From Podospora pseudocomata (Eukaryota > Ascomycota > Sordariomycetes > Sordariales > Podosporaceae), in contig NC_085887.1 of the NCBI RefSeq assembly GCF_035222375.1, positions 3,819,501 through 3,883,500 on the forward strand: a stretch of DNA of 64,000 nucleotides, in the 5' to 3' direction. The notes beneath the pieces were generated by a model. That model made no database searches. It saw only the letters and a program-made list of their open reading frames with translations, and was not told where the DNA came from. Numbering within the stretch: the first letter of the stretch is position 1; each line of letters begins with the position of its first letter. Both the position numbers and the translations under genes were made by a program. This document shows, piece by piece, positions 22,654 through 34,551 of the stretch.

Positions 22654-24221
22654 ATGGCTCCAAGGACTAACGGCGTCGGGATTCGGCCCGAGGAAACCCG
22701 CATCTGCGTGGTGATGGTTGGGCTTCCAGCTCGCGGGAAAAGTTATATTGCCCAAAAAGGTGCGTTGTTTTCTTGATTCCTCTGCAAAAGTCCAGAAACT
22801 GACAGCCTCGTAGCTCAGCGATACCTCAAGTGGCTCTCGATCCCCGCGGCGACCTTCAATGTGGGCAACTACCGGCGCAACGACGCCCCCCATCCCTCAG
22901 CTGACTTCTTCGACACCAATAATGCCGAGGGCGAGCGCAAGCGACGGGCTGCGGCCGAGGCTGCCGTGGCAGACATGATGAAGTGGTTCAAGAGCGGTGG
23001 AGTGGTTGGTATTCTTGATGCGACAAACAGCACCAAGGAGCGCCGGAAATGGGTGCTCGACCGAATCAACCAAGAAGGTGTCGACGTCATTTTTGTCGAG
23101 TCCAAATGTGACGAAGAGGAGCTCATCATGGCCAACATTCGGGATGTCAAGACTACTAGTCCGGACTACCAGGGCCAGGACCCAGAGCAAGCCGCGCTCG
23201 ACTTCCGAAACCGCATCCGCAACTACGAAAAGGTGTACAAAACCATCAACGCCGACGGGGACGAGGATCATCTGACCTACCTCAAGATCATGAACGTGGG
23301 ACGACAGGTCATCATCAACCGCATCCAGGATTACCTTCAAAGTCGTATAGTGTATTATCTTATGAACCTTCACATCCGGCCCAGATCAGTCTGGCTCTCT
23401 CGGGTAAGTCTTGATCTGACTCGAACGGTTACAAGGCCCGAAAACTAACTCTATTGGCAGCACGGCGAGTCCATGCTCAACCTGGAGGGCCGCATCGGTG
23501 GTGATGCCGATTTGTCTCACCGCGGTGAAGAATATGCGCTCAAGCTCCCCGAGCTGGTTCTCGAATCTGTAGGTGTAAGTCGGACCCGAAATCGCGTGCG
23601 CCAAGGCGGGGACTCGCACCTGTTTTTCCGCCGCAGCGACGCAGTTTTATGTGCCGTTCCCCAAGAATATGACCTGACTCAACTAACACACACATGCAGA
23701 GCGACCGGCCGTTGACGGTCTGGACGTCGACCCTGAAACGCACCATTGCGACGGCCCGTCACTTGCCAAAACACTACAACCAATTACAATGGAAGGCGCT
23801 CGACGAGCTGGACGCTGGTGTCTGCGACGGCATGACGTACCAGGAGATCGCCGACATGTACCCTGAAGATTTCCAGGCTCGCGACGAAGACAAGTACAAC
23901 TACCGCTACCGCGGCGGTGAGAGCTACCGGGATGTGGTGATCCGCCTCGAGCCCATCATCATGGAACTGGAGCGCAGCGAGGACATTCTCATCATTTCTC
24001 ACCAAGCCGTCATTCGTTGCATCTATGCCTACTTTATGCAAAAGACACAAGAAGAAAGCCCCTGGGTACCAGTACCGCTTCACACGCTCATGAAGCTGAC
24101 GCCGCGAGCCTACGGCACCGAGGTACAAATCTACAAGGCTGAAGTCAAGGCCGTCAGCACGTGGCGTGGCAAGGGCAGCACCGCTAAGCACGAGGATCCC
24201 AAGCCGGAGGGTGGCGTATGA
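22654..24221 (+). CDS. 6-phosphofructo-2-kinase/fructose-2,6-bisphosphatase
   Basis: It makes and breaks fructose 2,6-bisphosphate, the switch between glycolysis and gluconeogenesis, in the cytosol. Exons are 22654-22759, 22814-23403, 23461-23574 and 23700-24221, giving 443 residues, close to the core bifunctional enzyme without a long regulatory head. The kinase half has the P-loop GLPARGKS (23-30), FNVGNYRR, and GILDATNSTKERR. The phosphatase half begins with SRHGES; intron 2 falls between the Arg and His of the catalytic RHG. GRIGGDADLSHRGEEYA, DELDAGVCDGMTY and SHQAVIRC (second catalytic His near 371) follow. The usual YRYPRGESY block reads YRYRGGESY, so one sugar-phosphate Arg is shifted; this may be a fungal form. 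Both activities look possible. Confidence 0.94.
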
Positions 24222-25665
24222 TTGTCTTGTTTTGGAGATGCATTCTTCTTGGGTCATGTTCCCGCATATTTCTTGACTACATAATTTTTCTTTTTTTTTC
24301 TGGTGTTCATAGCGGAGGTATCATCAAACTTCTTTTTGGGCAGGATTCCCCTAGGGTCGGAAAGATAAAACCACGACATGGTTTCAAACGCACATAGCGA
24401 TCACTTTACCCAGAGTCATAGGAGGGCGGTTCAAAATGGACTGGCGGAACTGCTAGGACAAGGGTTTTTCATTCTCACTCACTATAGAGAGAGGTAAAAG
24501 GGGGTTGTGAGGCTTGGTTTGGTTGGTTGGGGCAAAGGTGTAAATGAAACGTTCTTCTACACAGCGAAATGATATGTAATCATGTGCATTTGAGCACACT
24601 CACCCTCCCTGTCTGTTTTGGCTCTTCTCAGACTGTAGCGTTTGACGGATGGACAGACGTTACTTGTATTACTAGATGTTTTGGGAATTTGGAGGTCATG
24701 ATCTGGAGCAAATAAGTTGGCCAGGAGGATTGAATGGTGGTTTGATTTTCTTTTGTCCTTGATGATTCTGGTTGACCTGCTGTAGAGAATTCAACTGCTG
24801 CGAGGATCAAACCTGCTTGCTCTCTTTACTTTTCTCGCCCCGGCACCGCCAACCTTCTCCCCGTCTCCGTCTGCCACCTGAGCACCTCTGCCCTACAGCC
24901 ATCATACTCCCACTTCCACCTCTCCATCTCCTCGGCATGCTCCCTTTCAATATCACTTATGATATCCTCAACAGTTGGATGGATATCCTCCCTAACCTTT
25001 TTCGTCTCGTCAGCCACCACCCACCCCTTTTAGCTAAGCATCAAAAGAAACTACCCACCTTCCCATTCCAGCACCGGTAGGGATCGGGCCCCACGTCGGG
25101 GCAGAAGTCGAGGGTTATGTAGAGGAAGTGGATGGTTACTGGGAAGCTGTAGAAGAGTTTGAAGCCTCAGTTTCGGAAGATGATGGCTTTGGGTGGGGTG
25201 GGGGGTTGACATTGCTTGAGGATGGATTGGTGGTTGATGGTCTGGGGGTAGGTAGGTATGGAAGAAAGGGGGGGGGGTAAAGAGTTGGGAAAAGGTACTT
25301 GTAGGTAGGTACACTTGCAGAGAAGGTGGGTCAGTGGTGGATGGATGTAAACAATTCTGACTGTTGGGAGGTCATGGGACTGGCGGGTTTGATCTGGAGA
25401 GATGGTAGCAGCTGGGATGACGGCTGGTGACGACGGCTTCGGGGGTCAAATAAAGTTGCTTTGGAGGACATGTCTTGTTCTTTGCAAGAAAGAATCTGCA
25501 TGGTAAAATCAACGTCAACACAGATGGCACTTTGACATTCATTACGTTCGACCTGCCAGCCCAAAACCCTCAGCAAGATGTTGTACATTTGTCCATCACC
25601 ATGTCCCCTAAATCTCTCCAACTGCCTGCTCTGTCTGCAAAATACAGCACGCAAATCTCAACCGA
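24222..25665. other. Intergenic between PFK2 and aspartyl protease 3' ends
   Basis: Convergent 3' regions totalling about 1.4 kb. A T-run near 24287-24300 sits in the PFK2 3' UTR. No supported gene. Confidence 0.5.
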
Positions 25666-27146
25666 TCAGTACTTATCTCTCGGGATAAACCTCATTTTTG
25701 CCTGTCCAATATCAAAAATGGAGAGGGCGTTCTGCATAAACACATCACCCAGAATATATGGCCCGGCACCACCACTGGCGATTCCCGTCATGCACAGGCC
25801 AGAGATGGGGTCAACCATGTTCCGATAAATCATATCCTGCGGATTGATCCAGTACTTGATGCCGTTGAGAATGACGGCGACGAGGGGCGAAACTGCGTTG
25901 CAGTCGGTGAAATAAGCACCGTACATCCACATGTAGACGGCCGGAGGGGAGTAGGCGGAATTGATGGCTTCGGCAAGATCTGTAATGGCATATTAGATTC
26001 AGACGATACCGCAATGACGGCCGAGCAAACGCTTACTGGGAGGGAGATAGCACAATGTGGTCCCACTGTCAACAATGTACGGGATCTTCTTGGTGCTGGT
26101 GGTGTGGTCATAGTACCAGCCGTCAGGAATGATTGTGTAGAAGGAATACGAGTAGGATGCTGCCGGAACTCCGATAAGGTTTGTCTGCAAACCCCAGCAG
26201 TCAGATCTTGCTCACTCATTGCATGCCAAAGCCGACGACTCACAATGATCATGTCCATAGACACCTCCCTGGTGAAATCCAGCCCAGTGGCAGGCGCGAT
26301 ACCCCCCAGAGCCAGAATCCCGGACGAAGAGTTGCGGTCGATCGTGAGACTGAAAATGGGATCAATCTTTCCCTGTTCTACCAACGAAGTAAAGAACGGC
26401 GAGTATTGAATGGCACTCCCCATCTCGTGATCGTCGCCATCACCGAGGTAGGCATTGGTCAAGGAAGGAAACGCCATACCCAGCAGCCCACTGGTGACAT
26501 TGTTGCCGAGCCAGTATGTGCTATTTGCCAAACAAACCTGCTGCCTGTTAACAGTGAGGTTGCCGACACTGATATCCGAGAATCCCATGGGCCCTGACAC
26601 AGTCTCGCCGTCACCGTATTGGATGAACATGTGGGAGACAGGCTCAGTCCGACCATACTGGAACTTTTCGACAGCAGAAGGTCCGAAGCTGCAAGCATCC
26701 TGGGGAATAAACCCACCGGCATAGTCGATGCATTGAAAGCTTTTGGCCACGGCCCATGTGTCGGAGCTGCCAGTGTCGAGGAGGAGCTTGACCTTGATAC
26801 CATCCCAAAAGGATTCAGTGGCGTATTGTGTTCCATAAGCATTTGTTGTCGTAACATTGCTGTAGCCAACACCTCCGACACTGCGTTGATGGGTGCCCAA
26901 GAGGGCGGCCACAGATCGTTTGTTAGTGAGAGAACCGCTCCGGATTGGCTCAAGCTTCTGGATGTATGGCTTTGATGAAGAGGTGGTGCTCTTGACAGAA
27001 ATCAGAGCATTGGAGCCTTTGGGCAGCGTGTATGTGATGCCCGGGGGAGCATTGCTGTTGAGCTGCCGGTAAAGATGACTGGTTACCCGGCCTTCTACGG
27101 CAGAGATGTAGCAGGCAAGAGCCCACCACCAAGCAGAGATCATCAT
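25666..27146 (-). CDS. Secreted pepsin-type aspartyl protease
   Basis: Exons read 27146-26244, 26184-26037 and 25979-25666, giving 454 residues. A signal peptide (about 1-19, MMISAWWWALACYISAVEG) and a propeptide of about 75-85 residues precede the mature enzyme. The first catalytic Asp is in DTGSSDTW (about D124) and the second in VDSGTT (about D340), the standard A1-family pair. IQYGDGETVSG supplies the flap tyrosine region. Several N-x-S/T sites (NVT, NLT, NST, NSSS) suggest glycosylation. The C-terminus ends soon after GAGPYILGDVFMQN with no GPI signal, so it should be soluble and extracellular or vacuolar. No nearby gene suggests a specific substrate. Confidence 0.95.
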
Positions 27147-28730
27147 GGTGTTTCGACTGTGGTTAAAAGGACGAAGCTAATGAGAGGACGGACTTTTGCT
27201 GAAAAGAATGAATGAATAGGAGAAAAGAACGAAGAGACTGAGGGAACATCGGAAAGAAGTAGGAAAACAGGCTACCTCTTGTCCTGTGTCCCCAACGGAA
27301 ATTGTCTTGTACTCCTGGTTGTGAAGGCAAGGTACCGGGCCCGAATTGGCTTCCAGAATCAAGGCCCCGAGGATTGCACAAGGTTGCCTGGAGGACTCGG
27401 GACATGGAGTCGACATGGGCATCAGGCGGCACCGAATGGGAACATGAGAGGTTGAAAGTCCAGGTGAAAAGCAGGAACGGCAGGAAGTAGAGGCGGATAG
27501 GAACGGCAAGAGGGCGATCTTGAAACGTTGCATTGGCCTTCTAGTGCCACTACGAAGGCAAGAATGGGTGCCCATGAAATGGAAATGGCACATCTGGTAG
27601 CTGGCACGTTGATATAACTCAGGATTGTGAGTGAAGTTATATTGATTTTCATGTGAAGGATAAAAAGGGCGTCCTCAGTCTTTACCCAAGGGCCCCCAGA
27701 GAGTTGGAGAGGTCGTGACTGAGCAGTAGATTTCAGTTCAGTGTTACAAAATGCGCAAGGTCCCGTTGTCAAGAACGGTCCAAGGTGGTTTGTGTTCCTC
27801 AACCGTAAGCTGTGCACTGTTTCTCCCTTGGCTTCCTGTCACAGAGACTGTACACACAGATCTCCTGTTCTATAGCAGTGAGTCTGTTCTACGGCTGTCT
27901 TTTGAATCAACGCCAATGGGTCTGAGGTGGTCAACTCCAACTGCCTGCCTGTCTGGGTTCTTTCTCGACAGTTCATGCTGGTGAATGGGTCCATGGAGCC
28001 CAAACAGCCATTGTACGTTTAGTTTGAATGACTCTGTCCACATACAAAGTCTTGACTATGGCTAGTCCATCTTATCACGATATCTACACAATTTTATGCT
28101 CCTGTAGGCCATCGTCCCGCTCCACGCTGTTGAACCTTACACCTCAGGCATTCACTTGGTCTTATCGATGTTATCGTTATCGGCCTGATTGCCTTATCGA
28201 CTCTATTGGTTGGTCCGATCACGTCCGTGCGTAGGTGAATGGCAAGCCACAAGTCAGTATACCCACAAAACAACCAGGCTTGAAAGATGTGGCGCCTCTG
28301 AAAAACTCTTGCTACAAGTGGCTGGCCCAGAGACTTTCCTGCAGCCACAAACCACCAATCGCAATCATTGTGACGCCAGCCCTTTGTTCTCTGCCTCTCC
28401 CTCTGGCTTCCACCATCTCAACAGTCTTCGGCATCTCGACCTTGAATCCCACGCAACCGAGGCTCAACCGGCTGCTGCTGCATCCTTCAGTCGTGCGGCA
28501 TCTCTTGAAGAGACTGCGACTCGCCTCAGCGTTGCTTTTCCTTCTCCCGTCTCTGTCGCCATCGCTTGCGACACTAGACCAACTTCGCTTTTGCCGCTGC
28601 GCTTGCGTTGTCTTTGCCCGCATCGATACCAATTCATCTCTCAGTATCATCATTGCAAAGTGCTATACCCAATCAATCTCTCGGTCTCTCCCTATTTTCG
28701 ACCCTCAAGTCGTCACGATAATTCGTCAAG
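27147..28730. other. Divergent intergenic region, protease to KH-protein gene
   Basis: About 1.6 kb serving as the 5' flank for both neighbours. Open frames here on both strands lack motifs. The last 300 bp is pyrimidine-rich, consistent with a leader for the KH gene. Confidence 0.5.
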
Positions 28731-30688
28731 ATGGCTAATCCCACCGCTGACCTCAGCTCCATCCTTCAGCTGCTCCAGGGTAAGATCATCTTCTGAGCGC
28801 GCGCTTCACTTGTGGTGGTGGTGGTGGTGGTGGTGGCAGTTGAGATCTAATGTCAATTACTCGCAGATTCCCAGAGACCTGCCAATGCGACTCCTCCTGT
28901 CGCCCAGCCTGGCCAGCCTGGCCCTCCTCCCTCTCTTCCCCAGGCGCCTTATGGTGCTACTCCGGCGCATAACCCATATCCCCCTCAAGTCGCTCCGCCT
29001 GCTTACCAGCCCCCACCTCCTGCGGCCTACTCTTACCCTCAGCCTACTTCGAGCGGCAACATCGATTTGAGCTCAATCAGACCCGACTCTACAGGGGCTC
29101 TATCGTTCCAGGAGGCCATCGAGCGAGCTAAAGCTTCTGCCACCCAGGCTGGCCTGACCCCTTATGACCGACACAATGCTGGGTATCCCGGTGATCGAGG
29201 TTCCGACTCTCGCGGATACCAACAGAGATCCCGGTCCAGAAGTCCCCGAGGCCGTGAAGGCTTTCGTGACAGCAACCCTTACCGAGACGAGCGCCGGGAC
29301 TACGGCGCCCCGAGTCGCGACTATGGGCGCGATCGCTCCTTTTCCCCCCGCCGTCAGGGTTTCTCCCCCCGTGGTCACCATGGTGGTGGCGGTCGCGACA
29401 GAGATCGGTCTCCCCTTCGAGGCAGCGGAGACAATGTCGAAACGATGCAAGTGGAGAAGAGCTTGGTAGGGCTCATTATTGGCCGCCAGGGCGAGAACCT
29501 TCGACGTGTCGAGAGTGAGAGCCGTTGCCGCGTCCAGTTCATCAACGCCGAGAACGAGGCCGAGCCGTATCGCGTATGCAGAATCACTGGCGCCCGCGCC
29601 CAACGCGAAGAGGCCAAAGCCATGATCAATCGCATCATTGCGGACAGCGGCATGCGCAGCGGACCCCCTGGTGGCGGCGGTGGTGGCCATCTTGGCGGAG
29701 ACAGAGGTGGCCGTGATGCTCCCCGTCCCGATCGCAACGCTCCCCCCATCCCGAAAGAAGGTGAAGATACGCTTGTGATTATGGTCCCTGATAGAACCGT
29801 GGGCCTTATTATCGGTCGTGGCGGTGAGACGATTCGTGATCTTCAGGAACGCAGTGGCTGCCACATCAACATCGTCTCGGAGAACAAGAGTGTGAACGGA
29901 CTTCGTCCCGTCAACCTCATCGGCACTCCAGCTGCCACCAAGAGTGCCAAGGAGCTCATCCTAGAAATTGTGGACAGTGACAGCCGCAATACGGCCACTG
30001 GCGGTAACGCGCGCGCTCCTCGGAACGACGGTGGCTATGGCGGCGGTGGCCAAGACAAAATCAATGATTCCATCTATGTGCCCTCGGATGCCGTTGGTAT
30101 GATCATTGGCAAAGGCGGCGAGACCATCCGGGAGATGCAGAACACCACGGGCTGCAAGATCAATGTATCCCAGTCCTCTGGAAGTGGCGAGACGGAACGC
30201 GAGATTGGGTTAGTCGGCAGCCGCGATAGCATCGAGCGTGCCAAGGTTGCCATCCGTGAGAAGGTTGAAGCTGCTGTAAGTAACAGAATCTTCCCCGTGG
30301 TCTTTGGACCGGTCTTGCTAACACAGACCATAGCAGAACAAGTCCGGTGGAGGTGGTCGTGGTGGTCATCGTGACGGTGGTGGCGCCCGTGGTCATCACC
30401 GTGACTATGACAACCCGAACTATGGCCACGCATCTAACCAACAGAACGCTCCCCAGTCCATGCCCGCTAGCAGTGCAGCTCCTGCTGCCGGCGCGGGAGG
30501 CGAAGCTGATCCCTATGCTGCTTGTAAGTGTTCTTGTCCCGATACAACCAGCGCTGTACCTTGACTGACATGGCTTCCCAGATGGCGGTTATGATGCTTA
30601 TGTCGCGCTCTGGTGGCAGTCCCAATATGGTGCTCAACTCGGTGGCCAGACCGGGGCCTCCCAGCCTCCTGGCGCCGGTTCCTCCTGA
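28731..30688 (+). CDS. Three-KH-domain RNA-binding protein (FUBP/PCBP-like)
   Basis: Exons are 28731-28779, 28867-30275, 30337-30523 and 30582-30688, giving 583 residues. After a Pro/Gln-rich head and an Arg/Ser/Gly-rich stretch (about 115-205), there are three KH domains at about 211-275, 318-385 and 417-485. Each has an intact GxxG loop: GRQG, GRGG and GKGG. The C-terminus has Gly/His-rich RGG-like sequence and ends in a Tyr/Ala/Gln segment (YGGYDAYVALWWQSQYGAQ) like that of far-upstream-element-binding proteins. Such proteins bind single-stranded RNA or DNA and control mRNA fate or splicing. The third intron acceptor is a tandem NAGNAG (TAGCAG), so one Gln may be optional. A GGT-repeat tract at 28812-28836 lies in intron 1. 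Confidence 0.93.
28812..28836. repeat. GGT trinucleotide repeat in intron 1
   Basis: About eight TGG/GGT units within the first intron of the KH-protein gene, between donor and acceptor, so it does not change the protein. Confidence 0.9.
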
Positions 30689-32372
30689 TTGCGCCATGAT
30701 CTGAGATTCTTTGATGCGATTGTTGATGAAAAGGCCCGCTCATCCGACTGACACGTCATGACATTTTCGCTGCTGCATTGCTGCCGTCTTGACCCTGCAC
30801 CATGAACTCTCTTTCTTTGCGGCACTCACATATTCATGATACCAAGGCATGAACCAAGCTCATGCATTCAGCCCCCTACCGGACTGTTGTTTTCTGATGA
30901 CTGTACGAGTACGAACATTTCATTCCAGCGCGCTTTTTTCGCAGGCTTCCGGCCGCCTGCCACGGACATTTCTTATTCGATACCTTTGGCCGCGTACCAC
31001 GGTGGGCCAGGACTCACTTTGGAGTCTCCCTCCGCGGTTTGGACATGATGTTGACGGCCGTGCTATTTCTCTCGCCCTGCATTGCGCCTTGTTGCCCGGA
31101 TGCCATCTGATGCATTGTCATTGATGATGACTGAGACAACTTGACCATCACAGGATAGTCCTGCTTCACCTGGCCTTTCGGCGCACGTCTGTTGCTGTTC
31201 GCTTGTCGATGCAGTGATGCTATGCGACAGCAGGTGGCCGAGGGCTGCTTTGACAGCACAGGTGTCAGGTCTGTATGGAGCCTCACACAGCCAGACATTG
31301 ATATCTTCATTGGCCACACACAAACCAGGAGGCTCGGTATGGTATTGGATCCGTTCCCGCCACATTGAATCCATGGATATGGGTGAGCTCCAGCCAAGCA
31401 CGCCTCTTTCTGCATCCGCAAACAGTGGATATATTTTATTCTGGGCGGTTTTCCCCGAAGCGCCTTTTCTTATCTCGTCTCTTTTTCTTTTCAGCAGCTT
31501 GCATCTCCTGGCCACATTCATGCGGTTTTCGTCTTGATGCTTGTTTGCAGCGGTTATGCGTCATTTCTATCGGTTCACAGGAGCTTCTCTTGTTCTTCGC
31601 TCGACATGCATATCGTGACTGCATAGCGATACTACCAACGGGATATGCGTTTGACCGATCTGAACTATCTAATGGGTCTGGGTGTATATTAGCAGGCCTC
31701 GGGGAAGCCTTTCGGTGAGGCGACAATAAAAACGGGGAATGGGTAGGGCAAGTGAGGATAACGGGAGGGAGGAATTGATACCTGATTAGCTAGTGTATAT
31801 TGAACTTTGCGGAGCGGTTTGTAGCCATGACTGTGACATGCTGTGTATGTATCAGACCCATCTTGGTGGCTGAGCTCTCTGCGGCTGGCTCACCGAGATG
31901 TCGTCGTGAGGCTGAGGATATCTCAAAAGGGAAATGCCTCGGCTCCGTGATATATGATCCAACGGTTCGGGGCTGTTTCCTTCATACTGTTTTCTCAGCA
32001 AGTTTTCCAATTTGTAAGCCGTCGGTCTATGAGATGCATATGGCGGATGAGATAGTAGCTAGCCACAGGTAAGATTAACACAGCCACCTATTTTTCGTCT
32101 CGTCTTGTGAGAGAGCATATAATAAGTCCGAAGATGGAATCTTTTGACGCCGGCCCCACCAGTTTGCTGGTGGGGCGCCTTTCAAAGTGAGTGCGGGATG
32201 ACGCCTTGGCAATGTGTTGAGAGACAGGGGTGCCGCGGCCAGGACTTTATCTCGACGCCTCAACCACTTTTGGCTTTTGTTTTTATATCAGGCGCCTCAC
32301 CTTCTCACGTCGCGTTTTTATTTTCCTGTATTTCCCAAGTCTAGGTAGTCTTCAACACACCCCATCGCGACA
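30689..32372. other. Intergenic after KH-protein gene
   Basis: About 1.7 kb: a probable long 3' UTR, then the promoter of the DUF829 gene. No recognised coding sequence on either strand. Confidence 0.5.
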
Positions 32373-33257
32373 ATGGCCTCCAACACCCCCACCCCTCTCA
32401 CCAAAGCCAACAACCCCCTCGACTTCATGACCAAAGTCTCACCCTCAGCCTACGTTTACACCCCTCCCACATCTACCAACAGCACCTCCCAGAACAACGA
32501 CCCAAAACTCCTTCTCCTAGCCACCTGGATGGGCGCCCGTGACGTCCATATAGCCAAATACCTCCTCCCCTATCAGTCCCTCTACCCCTCCTCCTCCATC
32601 GTCCTGCTACGTTCCGAACCACGCCACTTCTTCTCCAAAACCTCGGCGCCGAACGACGTCGCTCCCGTGGTGCCCTTTGTAAAATCCCTTTTTGTCGGGT
32701 CACCAACCCCAGGCGACAACACCAAGCCAGAAGTGCTGATCCACCTCTGGTCCAACGGCGGCAGTCTAATGCTGCACCACCTCCGCCAGGCCCTAACCCC
32801 CGAGGCCCTGCCCAGATATGTCATCATCTACGACTCTTGTCCCGGCCAGTACAGGTACTCGTCTGCGTTCAAAGCCTTCTCTGCTGGTTCAAAGGGGGTG
32901 GTGTACTGGTTAGTCGCGCCGATGCTCCACCTCTTCTGTGCGTGGGGGTGGTTCTGGCACGTTTTTATTGGGAGGAACAAGACGGGACCGTTGGCGTATT
33001 TGAACAGGGGGCACAATGACTGGGGGAAGCTGGGGGGGAGGGAGGTGAGGAGGGGGTATATCTACAGCGAGGGGGATGAGCTGGTGCATTGGAGGGATGT
33101 GGAGAGCCATGCCGAGGAGGCAAGGAGGAACGGGTTCGCGGTCGTGAGGTTGGAGAAGTTTAGGGGGACGGGGCATGTGGCGCATGGGAGGGGCGAGGTG
33201 AATCAGGAGAGGTATTGGAGGGTTGTTAGGGGGTTGTGGGAGGGGAGGTTGGAGTAG
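32373..33257 (+). CDS. DUF829 (PaxU/TMEM53-like) alpha/beta-hydrolase-fold protein
   Basis: Intronless, 294 residues, matching the size of the family. It opens with a short disordered head, then LLLLATWMGARDVHIAKY, which is the family's first strand and oxyanion-like loop. WSNGGS near residue 127 is the nucleophile elbow, IIYDSCPG near 152 supplies an acidic residue, and GHVAH near 267 a histidine, so a Ser-Asp-His set may exist. A hydrophobic segment at about 180-200 (VVYWLVAPMLHLFCAWGWFW) could touch a membrane. PaxU, a relative, is encoded in indole-diterpene clusters, but its reaction is not established and no other cluster gene is here. Human TMEM53 is another relative. Substrate unknown. 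Confidence 0.85.
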   Translation: MASNTPTPLTKANNPLDFMTKVSPSAYVYTPPTSTNSTSQNNDPKLLLLATWMGARDVHIAKYLLPYQSLYPSSSIVLLRSEPRHFFSKTSAPNDVAPVVPFVKSLFVGSPTPGDNTKPEVLIHLWSNGGSLMLHHLRQALTPEALPRYVIIYDSCPGQYRYSSAFKAFSAGSKGVVYWLVAPMLHLFCAWGWFWHVFIGRNKTGPLAYLNRGHNDWGKLGGREVRRGYIYSEGDELVHWRDVESHAEEARRNGFAVVRLEKFRGTGHVAHGRGEVNQERYWRVVRGLWEGRLE

Positions 33258-33963
33258 ATGGAGGAGAGATGGCGTCTGGTAGACTAGATGGGTGGGGGGT
33301 GTTGTTGTTGTTGTTGAATGGGTAGAACTAGAGGGTTCAAAGAGGCAAGGCTTAATCAGCACTAGCCGAGGCCTTTGTTCAGGAAGCAGTCTCCAATATG
33401 TGATACATATCATGACGGAGAAGATATGGGTCTGGAGAGAGGTGTGTTTAGATGGTTGTATTTTTGGTATGCTCTCAAGTTCTCAGATAAATGTGCTCCA
33501 GCAATGCTCGCTCAAATACACTTTGCTGTCCTGTGCCTCCACGCTCAAATCCGTGCCCGGGGTATCGTGTTAACCTTTCCTCATCCGTCCATACTCCATG
33601 CGCCATGCTTCGATTCGCCTAGCCACCGTTTAGACATCCACAAAACTCCACATCGTATCCGAAGCCAAAACCAGGTAGCTTTGTCGGCCTGCGCATTTTC
33701 TGTTGACAGTCCTCGTCGTTCCTATGCGCTTGTTTCGACTCGTTTCCCGCAGGGCTATCCTAGGACTGGCACGGTGTTTGGTAGTTTGTGCCCGTAATCT
33801 CGGCCTATATCTTGGTGGTGATATCGCAGCGTGGTACGAGTATGTCTGTAAACCGTGGTGGCGTGGAATATCTCCCTCCGGCTGCCGGGTTCCCCGCAAA
33901 GCTTGTTTCCGTGGCTCGATCGTCTCTCGTATTTATTTTCCCTCCCTTTTCTTTGTCGCCCTC
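33258..33963. other. Convergent intergenic region
   Basis: 3' flanks of the DUF829 gene and the Cys/His-rich gene; a GTT run at about 33300-33315 is the only simple repeat. No gene seen. Confidence 0.5.
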
Positions 33964-34551
33964 TCAAGTCTTGCGCTGCTTCTTCTTCCTCCTCGACTCA
34001 TCCCCCCCGCTCCCCCTCCTCTCTGACGATCGCCTCATCCCTGACGCCTGCCCACCAGCAACACTCTTGTCAGCACTGTATGCTTTCTTGTGATGATAGT
34101 CATGATCCGCAGCAGCAGCAGCAGCAGCAGCACCAACAGCCACCACGTTCCAGTCGTGGTACTCCCCGCTCCCCTTCTTGACGTGATGATGATGATGATG
34201 CGTGATGTGACTGGGATGGCCATCACCACTACCGGTGGGATTGCTGGCGGTGGTGGTGGTGGTGGGGGGGGGGATGGCGCCAAAGTCGCCGGTGTAGTAA
34301 CCCACAAACCCGAGTGTCTCTTCGTCCTCCATGCCGGGCCCGTAGCCCTCGTCCGCGCCCAGCAGCGCCTCGCAGGCGGCGCATTCTTGCTCGTGTTGCT
34401 TCTCGTCCCTCTCGACGCCGGTCGGGCAGCCGCCAAAGAGGCCGCTGTTTTTCGCGTCGAGGCAGGGGAGCTCGCGGGAGAGGAGAGTCCATTCGAAGGG
34501 GCCACCATTGCAGTGGGAGCACATGCCGGCGAAGACTACTTTGCGGCACAT
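33964..34551 (-). CDS. Cys/His-rich small protein, function unknown
   Basis: Single exon, 195 residues, starting MCRKVVFAGMCSHCNGG. The early C-x8-CSHC cluster plus later CPTG and CAAC cysteines resemble short fungal proteins that may bind zinc; I cannot name the family. The middle is acidic and Gly-rich (DEGYGPGMEDEE). The C-terminal half is low complexity: TTTTT, a run of six histidines, a run of eight alanines, then a strongly basic end (RRKKKQRKT) that could act as a nuclear signal. The His and Ala runs come from trinucleotide repeats near 34184-34201 and 34109-34132. It has no clear link to neighbours. Confidence 0.7.
   Translation of the reverse strand: MCRKVVFAGMCSHCNGGPFEWTLLSRELPCLDAKNSGLFGGCPTGVERDEKQHEQECAACEALLGADEGYGPGMEDEETLGFVGYYTGDFGAIPPPTTTTTASNPTGSGDGHPSHITHHHHHHVKKGSGEYHDWNVVAVGAAAAAAAADHDYHHKKAYSADKSVAGGQASGMRRSSERRGSGGDESRRKKKQRKT
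34109..34201. repeat. Coding trinucleotide repeats (Ala and His runs)
   Basis: A GCA-type run at 34109-34132 encodes the alanine run, and an ATG-type run near 34184-34201 encodes the histidine run, both read on the minus strand within the Cys/His-rich gene. Confidence 0.8.
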
